This document shows, piece by piece, positions 1 to 11,803 of a stretch of DNA of 64,000 bases. The stretch comes from Paracentrotus lividus. Taxonomy: Eukaryota; Echinodermata; Echinoidea; Camarodonta; Echinidae. Numbering within the stretch: the stretch's first letter is position 1; each line of letters begins with the position of its first letter. The stretch is taken from NCBI GenBank assembly GCA_940671915.1, contig CALNVZ010000174.1, forward strand, positions 74,313,060 through 74,377,059. The letters are read 5' to 3'. Both the position numbers and the translations under genes were made by a program. The notes beneath the pieces were generated by a model. The model was given only the letters and a program-made list of their open reading frames with translations. It was not told the origin of the DNA and ran no database searches.

Positions 1-1482
1 AGGTGCGCATTTCAGGGATAAATTAATCATTCTCTCCTTTTTCTCCGTTGAGTTCGGTTTACTTTTCCCCTCCCTCCCTTCCCTTAGTATGCTAGGTGGT
101 TAAAAGGTACAGGTGTATATGCTTAACTATACTGGTGAGAATAATTGCTGGGGGGGAAAGCGGGCCCATATTTCGAAGAGATGGTATATATATGTAGTCG
201 TTGTTGGTACTTTATATGTCTAAAAATAGTTCGGCATACTCGATTTATATGAAAGTTGCATAGAGCTTCGAGTATAATTGGGTAACAGGATTGGGTTGTG
301 ATGGTTTAAAAGGCTGCTGGGGGAAGTGACAGCTACTGAAGACAAGGTTTTATTTGAATTCGAGTTTAGGTTGTTACAGATGTTATTCATGGGCTTGCGA
401 AATGTGTCATGGTATATTATTATTCAGTTGATAGTACACAATATGTCCTGGTTTTTGGAGATTAAATCTCCAATTTGGAAGGGGTGATGAAAATTGATGT
501 ACATAGTAAAAATGGGAAAGAAGATGAGGAAGGAAAACATTGAGCTTCTATATTTAATGATTGCTTAGCTTTTAGGTGAGCTTGTAATTTCAAGGCTGCT
601 GGGTCTTGTTGATTACTGACTTGGATGGTTGGTTGGGCTTGAATATTGACATGGATTTTGTTTAGCTTGATTGATAACAAGGTGGTTGGTTGGGCTTGAT
701 ATTTGACATGGTTGGTTGGTTGGGCTTGATTGTTTATATGGATGGTTGGTTGGACTTGTTTATTTTCATGGATGGATGGTTGGGCTTGATTATTGACTGG
801 GATGGTTGGTTGGGCTTGATTACTGACAGAAATATTCAGATTGTCTTGTTTTTTGATACATAACGTTGTCGGGCGGTTATTTTTGTGTTTGGCCGATGCT
901 TTGTTCCAGTATCTTAATTGTTATAATTGAGGGGATTGTTTTTTGGTACCGTTTCTGTAATAAATATAATTTTCCAATATCCCTCCAGGAGAGGAATGGC
1001 CAAGAGCGCCATCAACAGGCGTTTGGGACAGGCTGCGATTACCAGATCTTGCGTAGGGAACCAATGGCCCAGGAAACTTTTTCCTGTGCCTCTAGGTTGA
1101 GCACCGTCTTCCCAGCCAGCCGGTCACGTGAACCGTGAACCTCTGGTTCCCTCATGTGTTGTGTAACCTTGGAATCGCAGCCTGTTCCCTTCCGCCATTG
1201 CAAACAAAGAATTAGGATAATGCTTTTATATAAAAGTTCACATTTATCTTATATCATAATATGTCAAATTGGAAATATATTCGATATATATGTTATATAA
1301 TGATTGTTTCATTATATATTGAATTGAATTGAATTGAAATTTATTCGACATAATCAGTAAATGTACATGATATTTGGTCAACATTGTTTCAACATGAATT
1401 GAATATACCGAACTCAAACGGAGTTATTAAAAGTTGAGAAAAAGGCAACAAGAAGCATTTCCATTGCATTTCTTATTACAAT
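1..1482. repeat. Interspersed repeat R1, copy 1 (left-truncated by window)
   Basis: Direct-orientation match to 27,312-28,642, clear by eye from AGGTGCGCATTTCAG to CATTTCTTATTACAAT. It includes a TGGTTGGTTGGGCTTGAT minisatellite at about 620-830 and a GC-richer block around 960-1,215. A roughly 100-base insertion beginning GAATTGAATTGAATTGAA (1,317-1,425) is absent from the other copy. No transposase or reverse transcriptase frame is visible. It may be part of a larger element or a segmental duplication. Confidence 0.8.
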
Positions 1483-1490
1483 GTGTATTA

Positions 1491-1740
1491 TGCGGCGGTC
1501 ACAACTCGCCGTACCTTCGACGTGCAACTCCCTACGATGGATTTCGTAGAAAATTTGTGCAGCGGAGGTACCTCGCAGGTACATGCATGTACGACGTGCA
1601 GAAAGTTTTTACAATACCCTTACTATAAAATTGCAGGAATCGCAGAAGTTGAATTAGGACCTGTGCGTGCATTGCACATGCAACGCAGGCTACGTCGATT
1701 GCACGTGCCCCGTAGCCTACGACGAGTTGTGACCGCCGCA
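1491..1740 (+). mobile_element. MITE family M1, copy 1 (250 bp)
   Basis: Terminal inverted repeats TGCGGCGGTCACAACTCG and CGAGTTGTGACCGCCGCA bound a 250-base unit with no coding capacity. The interior is shared with the copies at 10,268 and 10,594. It is inserted directly at the end of repeat R1. The superfamily is not determined; short open frames over it are artefacts of the element. Confidence 0.88.
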
Positions 1741-1901
1741 TCAGTGTGTGAGTAGATGTAAGATTGTGTGCGTTTGTGTGGGTGTGTGTGTATGAAAAGC
1801 AGGACAGTCTTTTCTTTGCGTTAATTAGTGTCACGGTGAGCACGGCAGGGCATGTGCCTATCGGCACTCGTGGCAAGTAAACGTTTGGAAAAAATTCTCA
1901 C

Positions 1902-2030
1902 CCTAGCGACCACCTCGAACATCGGGATGAGGACAAACTTGATGAAGCCGACTTGAGCTGTTGGTTTTGTCACCTTATCTCGATCCATAAATGATGCTAC
2001 GGGTAAGCCTTCTACCTTTTCCCGATCACT
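1902..2030 (-). CDS. PDE9A: PDE9A exon 14 (last exon in window)
   Basis: Codes 43 residues: [40 protein letters not shown] and VAR. TAQVGF contains the invariant glutamine that orients the purine ring in phosphodiesterases and the Phe that stacks on it. The acceptor ends TTTAG and the donor is GTGAG, leaving in phase 0. The human protein continues LFPMVEE; no matching exon was found in 1-1,901, so the rest is outside the window. Confidence 0.95.
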
Positions 2031-5000
2031 CTAAATTAAAGAAATGATTAAGAATCAACAACATTACGACATTTTGGTCTTGATTTATCAATAATATGTC
2101 TTTAAAGCGCTTAAAGCTGGTGTATAGTGTTGGGAGAAGGAAAAATTTAATTTGGATTCACAGTTAGATAATATGAAAGCCTGAATCCTATAACTGTAAC
2201 GAAGAAAGTTATATTACATGGAATCTCGTTTTAATGTCTTTATTTCACGATATTATAGTATAAAAAAGATAAGACGGGGACCCGACTCAGCTTTGTGTGC
2301 ACTAGGCGTTCACATGGAAAACCAATGGGGATTCTCTTGTGTGGGTGATACACACAGATCGCTACGGTCCATTCATGCGGGAAGTTCGGGGGACAGGACA
2401 ACCCAGCAAAGGTCTCAAAACCGTTACAAATTGTGTTTGGATTCAAACATTTCACTGAAATTCACCTGAAATCGTGAAAGGAATTTCACAAAATCTCTCA
2501 CACATGTCTTTTAGCGCAATGTGAACAACATGAGACTATATTTAATCGGTTTTATGCCGATTTTTTTTTTGTTACCAAAACTATACACCAGGTTTAAGAA
2601 TGTTGTGAAACTAAGTATTAGGCGCTTTATAAATCCAGAATAATATATATATATATATATATACATATATTTTTTATTGTTATCAATGTTTTCACCATAA
2701 TTACATGTAAATTAGTGCCAGTGTATAAATTCGAAACGACAACCCGACATACAACTTGCCATTAGCAGAGATTTATTGTTTTATCGTGTTCCGCCATTTT
2801 AGAGTTTTTAGTTATAATGGACCATGGGTGCATTCGCTAATTAAAATCAAATAATGAAAACTGCGCTCTAAAAACTGAAGTGCTAATTTCTAGGTGCTCG
2901 TATAGTGACTGCGCTTGAAGTGCTAAATCAGCACCTGAAGTGCTATTTTAGCACTAGCCCAAGTGTTAAGTTATCAACAGAAAAACAAATGTTCAATGTC
3001 GGTATGGGATTCGAACCGGGTTCCACATAGACAGACTTTGGAGAGTACAGCTGACGTTACCAATGGACCAACGGAGATCTCGCTAACTGGCTTTAATTAT
3101 GATAGTAGATGATTATGGCAAATTTGAAGAACGTTCATCATCCAACAATATGATCCGCTAGCAATCGAGATGTGATGTGAAATGAGATGAAAATTGGTCT
3201 AACGTGCTCGTTAGCGCTTCTCATGCAGAGGACCAAGGTTCGAATCCCAACAAAGTCACGCCGTTTTTGCCTATTTTTGCCGAAAGTTTAGCTCACGTGA
3301 AAGTGCTAAAACCGCATTTTGAGTGCAGTTAAACAGCACTTTGAGTGCAGTCACTATGCAAGCTCTTAAAAAGTGCTGATTTCAGCCTCTGAAGACCTAA
3401 AAACAGCACTTCAGTTTTTAGAGTCAGTGTGTATGGTTTCATGGACATAGCACATGTCTTATTCAATACTTTACTCGCTAAAACATCATCAGGGCGTGTT
3501 TTTTTTCATGGTACTCAGAAACGTTGAATTACAAGTGATACCATCTTGAGGACACCATCCTTGGAAAAAAAAGGGTGTGTTTGATCCTCCTAAACTTTCC
3601 TAGCTTAACCCTTGTTCACCAACCTGCATGAAATATTCCTCGAGTAAGCAATCCACCCACGGTTCTGATACATCCGATGGCCGAACCTCGTTGGAGATAT
3701 CGCAACACTTGATCAACACCATCCGAAGCTGTAGAAAACGGCCACAAAAATGTGTCAATACTTGAAAAAAATTGGAAGGAGTAATTTCAAACCTTAGTAA
3801 TCCTTTCAATTCAGTCCTACAATACATAAGCGAGCACATATGTTTTTGATCGCTTAACACGGAAATTCTCACTTTACCATTATGATTATTCCAAACAACA
3901 TAATTAATTTGTTTCATGTTTGTGTTCATTCATAAATTTCTGATATGTTATCTATTATTAATTTTTGAAACATTCAGATTTTACTGTTCTTGCAGGTATA
4001 ATAATCAATGCTAAAATTATGAAGAAAAAAAAAAATTAAAAATAACATAAGAGAGCCAGGGCGCGGTTCTGGACGAGACAAGACTACAAGAAGCCACATT
4101 AGAAAAACAACAGAACGTTAAAAGCGAACTTATACGATATATCAAAATTCTAACAAACACAAAGCCATTTTGAATTGAATACTTACGTAATTGAGATGCT
4201 CCTGGTTTTTAAAGTCGAAACCTTTTTCAACTTGCGCCTTAAACTGGTCAAGGATCTCTGAGTGGCGTGCCATATCAGTAGCCATAATAAGCATGATGAT
4301 ACCCTGAAAGAAACAATTATTGAAGTTATGTTTATGATTATTTTAAGTACTGGATGTATTACGAATAAGCTACCCTTCGTATGGATTTTATTAACCTGCG
4401 GCATCTGCAACATTTTTTTTTTTTTAAACAAACTTAAGCTGGATTCATCCATCGTCGACTTTTTTTTATTTGTAATTATTGTGTCATGCTCCGATGCACA
4501 GAATATCAGAATATGGAGAAAAGTAAAAAGTCAAATGTTGTAAAATGCATTTTTATTGATCACACTGAAGTTCCGCAACTCGTCTTTAGGTCCTGATAAC
4601 TTTGGGGATATTTTCTATTTTTTATTGAATTTTGTACCATTTTCAATGTCATTTATTCCTCTCTTGATTGATACCTAATTTGTCATGGTGATGTCATGCC
4701 TGGATCCACAGAACCCCTGAATACCACCTGAATACATGATAAAGCGAAAGATAATTTTCAGTTTAAATTTCTGTAACAAAACTCTGCACCTTGATACATT
4801 TTAATGTGGCCTTTTGTTTTTATAGCATTAAAAAGTTGATTTATCTTTCTTTTTATTGATACCCTATTTGCAAGAGTAACATGTTTGAATGCACATAACT
4901 CATGAATATAATGCAAAGTAAAAAGTGAAGAGTTGCGAAAGGCATTGTTATTGCTCGTAACAGACAATAATACTCACAATAGGCATTCAATTTGCAACAT

Positions 5001-8000
5001 TTAACTTCTGACTTGTCCTGTGCATGCAAGAACAACACTATTGTTACAATTAGGGTGTCGTTGAAAAAAAGAATAAATTAACTTGCAACTAGTATAAGAT
5101 TCAATAAAAATTAGAAAATACCCTAAAAGTTATCAGGGCCTATAAAGTCTAGTTGCGGAACTTCACTTTGATAAATGCATTTTGCAACATTCGACTTTTT
5201 ACTTTTCTCCATATTCTGATATTCTGTGCATTGAAGCATGGCACAATCGATATAAATAGGATATCAATAAAAAGGGAAATAAATTATCTTTAAATGGTAT
5301 GAATGTCAGGAACCTGAAAAGTAATAATGGCCCAAAGTCGATTTGTGGAACTGTTTGTGAGGGGTTTATATGAATATGTATGAAGGAAGTGCCTATGTCT
5401 GCGCACCTAAAATTCGATCTCGATTTTATTACAAAGTAAAATATCATTTTAAGAATCATTGTTGTTATTTCTTTCTTAATATTTTAATGATCAATGAAAC
5501 AAAAAATTTCAAGAAATTATTATCAAGAACAATGTTTTTTTTGCGATTTTCAGACGGGCTTGTCATTTTGTGTAGCAAAACTGAATAGTGCCCATGTCTG
5601 CGCACTCACTCATTTTGGACGCAATTCAAGCGCAGGGAAGTTTCGGGCTTTTCTTTTTTGACAATGATTGAAATTTTCAGGGAGCAAATGAAACTTGCTG
5701 AAACTCATTTTTAATCAATTATTTTCACATTTTTTTTTGGTTCCAAATGGATTGTTGAGGTTAAGATTGAAATTTGGTGTCAGTTTGATGTTTTGTTCTA
5801 TGAAAATCGCGCATTTACGTGGGTGCGCAGACATAGGCACTGCGCAGACTTGGGCACTCTTACCACTACTACCAAAAGGTCACATAAAATGTCCAAATAT
5901 TATTAGGTGGGTAGCTATTAAGATGAAAGATTTCACTTAAAAGTCATCGTTTTACTCTTTTTATAATAAAATAAAACGTGTAACCGCACCTGGCGAATCT
6001 CCTTGAACTGCTTCTCGGGTACGTTCCCAAAGATGTTGCATTCGGGATTGCTGATGATCTTGAATGCTACTGCACAATGGTGATTCTCTAGTGGCGAGAT
6101 GTCATTGTATCGGATAGCAAGGTCTGTTCGGGCGTTGATCTGGTACCTGTAAAGGCAGTAACAAATTGGGTATGTCTCTTTCATTCACTCACTGATGTAA
6201 TGAGGAGTATTGTCAAACGACTGCATAGAGAGAGCATATATCTAATATAATTTTGAAATAGCGGAAGCAGCACAGTAAAAGTCATAAATGCGAGATCAAT
6301 ATCAGTACACATAGAGAAAAAATATATTACTTCACATACATTTTTTGGAACGGTCTGGGGCCGGTTAATCTTTAAATATCTTTTTAAACAGTGTATACAG
6401 TGTAATAATAATAATAATATTAATAATAGTTTCGATTTATACAGTGCGTCCCAAAAAGAACTATACACTTTTGACAAGGCTACGCAATCAAAAATATATG
6501 ATTCTTGGGGGAAAAGTTTAGATGTATGTAAAGATCATATCCTCAACTATCATTATGACACAAAAAATTCCGAAAATAATGCATTATTCAGTGAGCAATG
6601 CCCACTTTTATGAAGGACACAAAAATGAGGCTGCGCAGGAATTCGCTATTCATATATCCCCTGGGTATGGCATGCCAAGAAGGATTCAAGTAATAATGGA
6701 ATAAATCGGCTAACAAAGACAAACATAAACTGAAGTCAGAGCAAATATCAATGATATGAAAACAAAATGGTGAAAAACTACATTTTGCATAATATTGATT
6801 GTTTGTTTCTGACTTTTGATATATCTTTTACTCTGTTAGCTGATTCATTTCATTATTTCTTTGAATCCTTCTTGGCATGCCATACCCAGGTGGACAATGA
6901 ATAGCAAATTCCTGCGCAGACTATTTTTTGTGTCCTTCATAAAAGTGGGTATTGCTCACTGAAGAATGCGTTATTTTAAGAATTTTTTGTGTCATAATGA
7001 TAGTTGAGGATATGAGCTTTATATGCATCTGAACCTTTCCCCCAAGAAATATTTATTTTAAATTTTGTAGCCTTGTCAAAAGTGTATAGTTCTTTTTGGG
7101 ACGCACTGTATAGCGCCTAATATGAAACCATTTCATCTCTAAGCGCTTTACAATTATTATTACCCCGGTCATCGGATGCTTGTAAGTCTTTCTGACACCG
7201 GTCCAATCCCAAAGGATCTTTTCGAATCATGGCAGCCATTACGGCGCACTCGTTCCATTCCTACCGGGTACCCATTTTGCACCTGGGTGGGGAGGAGCAT
7301 TGTAGACAAAACGCCCATGCCCTAGGACGTAAGTGTCATGCCGGGGATCGAACCCACGGTCCTTGCTTTCTCAGTCAAGTGATAAGACCACTAGACTATG
7401 ACACTTCTACACAGTGTATAACGTTTTTACATTGTATAAAAAAAAAACTATTCGTCTAACACAGGAGTTGTACCTATGGGCGAACCAAACTACCAAAGAA
7501 TTTCACGCGTCATAACTCCTAACCAAAATCATTGCTTATAGGCTCCATCACTTCATTTTTTTGTACATCATTTTAAACGGAAACGATAGGAGGTAGGTCA
7601 TACGTGTTGTTGTAGCCTGGGTGATCCAAATCATGGCAGACTGCTGCCGTCAGAAGTATGCCAAGGTCTGAAAGGCTAAACTTGGACTGCAGATCACACA
7701 GGTAGATCATACCGTACATCATCTGGGTTACGCAGAAGCAGTGACGAAAGTTATGAACGGAGTTGTTTACGCGTAGTTCTCCTGCAGCGGCAGAGGCTGA
7801 GTTAGAATAATAATAATAAATACAGATTAAATTTATAAAAAGTTAACAATATAAATTATTATAAACAAATAACTATATATATATATTATATATTATATAT
7901 AATATATTATATATATAATAGTATATATATATATCGAATTAACAAGGCAAGTGAGGAAAATTATGAACAAAATGCTATGATAACAGGACTCATAATAAGA

Positions 8001-11000
8001 ATTATTATTATTTTTTTTTTTTTAATGATTCGTTGCCACCAGGTAGGATTTTGAAGTCCTATTCGTGAAACAAACGAAATTCATAGTATAGATATAGTGA
8101 CTGCCATGAGGTGCAATAGTTGTTTCTAATGCTCGAGGGGGCCTTCCATCCAGCTATGGCCCCGAGGCTTGCCGAGGGGTCATAGCTGGATGGAAGGCCC
8201 CCGAGAGCCTTTAGAAACAACTATGCCCCGAATATTAAGGCAGTCACTATATATCTTATACACCGAAGAAAAACTTATACCGAAGAAAAAATATACCGAA
8301 GAAAAACGTTCGGAAATGTGAAATTTAGTGCGCAAAATGTCAGCGCCCATCTTATGTTGCAAAGTGCGTGTACAACGAGAGGCGAGCGCATAGGTGAACA
8401 ATTGACTGCGGTTGAAAAATGACTATCAAAAACGACTATTGAACGATGACTATTGAACGCTCAGCCTCTTGGCCAGGCCTGGCTAAAACTATGACCAGAC
8501 TTTCGACCAATCAGAGGACAGGATTATTCAAAATTCTTAGCATGAGTTATATAATAGACTCTAGTCCGCGCTCACAAAGACTGGTTAAGTTTTTCCACAA
8601 GGTGAATGGATAAATCAGTTTAAAGATTAACATGCACTCAATTGTATGATAATTTACTTCACACTGGTCAAAAAGACAACCTGCACGAACTAACATAAAG
8701 GTATTGTGTTCTTACATGAACTAATGAATGCACATATATCCCTAGGAAATGCTATGCAATTTATATTAAGTTTAAATACGCTACCATGCTTTTGTTTTTA
8801 AATAGTACCACTCGCTGATGAAGTCTTAAAATTATTCAAATAGGGACCCATTTCACAATCACACGATTTTTTAAAAAATGATCATGTATTATTCACCAAC
8901 TATGTACTTACAAGAAAACGACGAAGCACGATCGGATTCATGTGAAACTCGTTGACTAATCCCAGCTCGTGGTACATGTGTTCAAGAAGGCACAACATCT
9001 GTAAATTAATTATCACAATGTTCCGATGACAGAAAACGAATAGAATAAATGAAAATTATACATTATTTAAACTAAAAAGCGGTAACAGTTATCTAGAACA
9101 TTAAAGGTGGAAACGACAGAGAAATAACAATAATGCAATAAAGGAAAATCTCTTGTGAATTATTGTTGATCCCACAGGTGTCAAAATTGTTTACTTCTAT
9201 TAGAATACCCGCCTACGACACAACGCAGTGTCCCATTTTTGGTATAAGCTGACCAATGACAAATTTCTTTAAACGTCGCCAACAAAATGCAAACAAAAAA
9301 AATTCAAATCAATTTTAAAAACTCTAACATCAAGTCATGTGTATCTGCATGTCATTGGTATATCACGCTTTATACACTTTATATGAGAAGGTAGGACAAG
9401 TGCCTTTAAAGCCCTTTTTTTAAAAGAGCACCTTTCCGTGCATGCACGCATTTTCTCATATCAAGGTATTTTTTACCTAATCCATTATTCACACGATGAC
9501 CATGGACAATGGGCGATTCCCATAATTAAATATTTTTCCCTATACAAATTCATGTCTAAACGGAGGCATAATTAGATTTAAGCTCAATGTCGCGCTGAAT
9601 CGCTTTAGCCCCTTCATTAATTATTATGCCTTTACAATTTCCTACTCTCTCTCTCTCTCTTTCCTTCCACCCCTTTATCTCCCATTGCTGATCTCCCATT
9701 CCCATACTAGATTTGTTTTATATTCCTACATGGTTTTATTCATAATGTGTTTTCCCCCTTTTAATTAGTCTATTGCTTATTTGATTTTGACAGTTAGTAT
9801 GCAACCATTGTGAAGTATATATATCACAAGGGCGTGAAAAGAAAGGTATTATGTTCCTACATGGATTGTTGAATACGTACATATCCCAATGAAATGCTAT
9901 GCCATAAATTTCATATCGAGAAAAAAAGTTGTTTTAAAGAGCACCACTTGCTCTTGTTGATGTCCTAAAATTATTCCAACAGACAATTAGGGCTTGAGTC
10001 GGGCAATTCATTCAATACCCGGTTCTGTATTCTTAAAGTTGTCCAGTTCTTGTTTCACAGGATCTTTCGTATAGACTGTAGACTAAATTGAGTTTTGCAC
10101 CATTATGTTTCTAAATAGGAATAAATTTGTATCATAAGTATCAACATTATGATATACCCTTATCATGCCTATCTTTATGTGATTTATTTGCATAAAAATA
10201 AAACGCCCAGGCTTGTACAAGAAATCGACAGCAGAAGTATACATTTTCAGGAGAAGAATTTAAGTAATGCGGCGGTCACAACTCGCCTTACCTTCGACGT
10301 GCAACTCCCTACGATAAATTTCGTAGAAAAATCGTGCAGCGGAGTTACCTTGCAGGTACAATGCATTGTTACGACGTGTAGGAGTTTTTTACCAATACGT
10401 TACTACAGAAACCAGGAATCGCAGAAGTTGACCCAGGACCTGTGCGTGCATTGTACATGCAACGCAGGCTACGTTGATGGCACGTGCCCCGTAGCCTACG
10501 ACGAGTTGTGACCGCCGCAGAAGGCTCGTAATTCCCAAACGATATCATTTTACATGTTGAGTCAAGTGCAGCGAACAATAACTTGAACAGTAATGCGGCG
10601 GTCACAAGTCGTCGTAGGCTACGGGGCACGTTGCATCAACGCAACCTGCGTTGCATGTGCAATGCACGCACAGGTCCTGGGTCAACTTCTGCGATTCCTG
10701 CGTTTCTGTAGTAAGGGCATTGTGAGAACTTCCTGCACGTCGTACATTCATTGTACCTGCAAGGTACCTCCGCTGCACGATTTTTCTACAAAATCCATCG
10801 TAGGGAGTTGCACGTCGAAGGTACGGCGAGTTGTGACCGCCGCATTAAGGGCCTGTCCCGCAGGCGGCGATCGTTGTGGCGACAACCTGATAATTTCATA
10901 ACTATAAGGAGTTAATCTTTAAAAAGGTTATTATTAACCTACATACGACTCTATCTAAGCTAGACTACAACAACAACTTGCTACCACACTCACAACAGCA

Positions 11001-11718
11001 AGATCGCTAGTTGTCGCGACAACGATCGCCTCCAGTGGGACAGCCCCTTTACACGGCTCTTGTCTGATCGATAAGACATGTACACAATGTAAACTTACCT
11101 CATTTGATTCCCAGTGCCAAATGTCGAATGTCGGCTTTTTGAGGTATTCCTTTGTCTCACGTGACAGTGTGTACTACAATATATGACAGGCATAATTTGT
11201 AAACAAATAACTTTTCTTGAATCATATTAAAGTGCCAAATTCAATAAAATGCACTTCTGAAAAAGAGGAATATATGTTAATATAAACATGATAAATGAAT
11301 ATAAAATAAAATTGACCTGCGATTCATGCTTCTATTCAACAATATATTTCTTTCATGCCGGAAGTCTTCTTCCTTTTTCAAGTTTTGACAGTTTTAATAG
11401 ATATTTATAAACAATAACAAATTATCACAAAATGCAGTATGTTACCATGGAAACTCGGAAGCTGATCACATGCTCACGCTCCTCAAGGAAACAACTACGT
11501 CACAAAGGCATACAAAGTTAAGACATCATAAAGGCCACAAAATATACACAGTTCCCTTAATTTGTCGCTGTGTTTGAGAGTCGTCATTTATAAACCTAAT
11601 TTTCGGTCAAATTGTCAATAAGTTTTTAAAGTTTTTATTGTTACTATTATTTAAAAAAAAAAAACAGAAAAGAAGATTCCAAGTTCGATAAAGACCCTAC
11701 AATTATTAACGCCTATTG

Positions 11719-11803
<85 letters not shown>

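Larger units (their letters stand above)
2860..3427. mobile_element. Foldback element with two opposed tRNA-like segments
   Basis: Inverted arms share CTCTAAAAACTGAAGTGCT at about 2,865 and its complement near 3,405-3,424, with AGTGCTAAAA-type words repeated inward. The centre holds two tRNA-like segments in opposite orientation, each with a GGTTCGAATCCC box B: minus strand about 3,002-3,080 and plus strand about 3,192-3,250. It lies between exons 13 and 14. Confidence 0.75.

Noticed and set aside
4262..4543. 93-codon plus-strand frame
   Set aside because: Its first part lies antisense to PDE9A exon 12 and the rest is intron and repeat.
7333..7404. Functional tRNA gene
   Set aside because: Cloverleaf ends pair well, but the sequence continues into a SINE body and tail, and the inner stems are weak.
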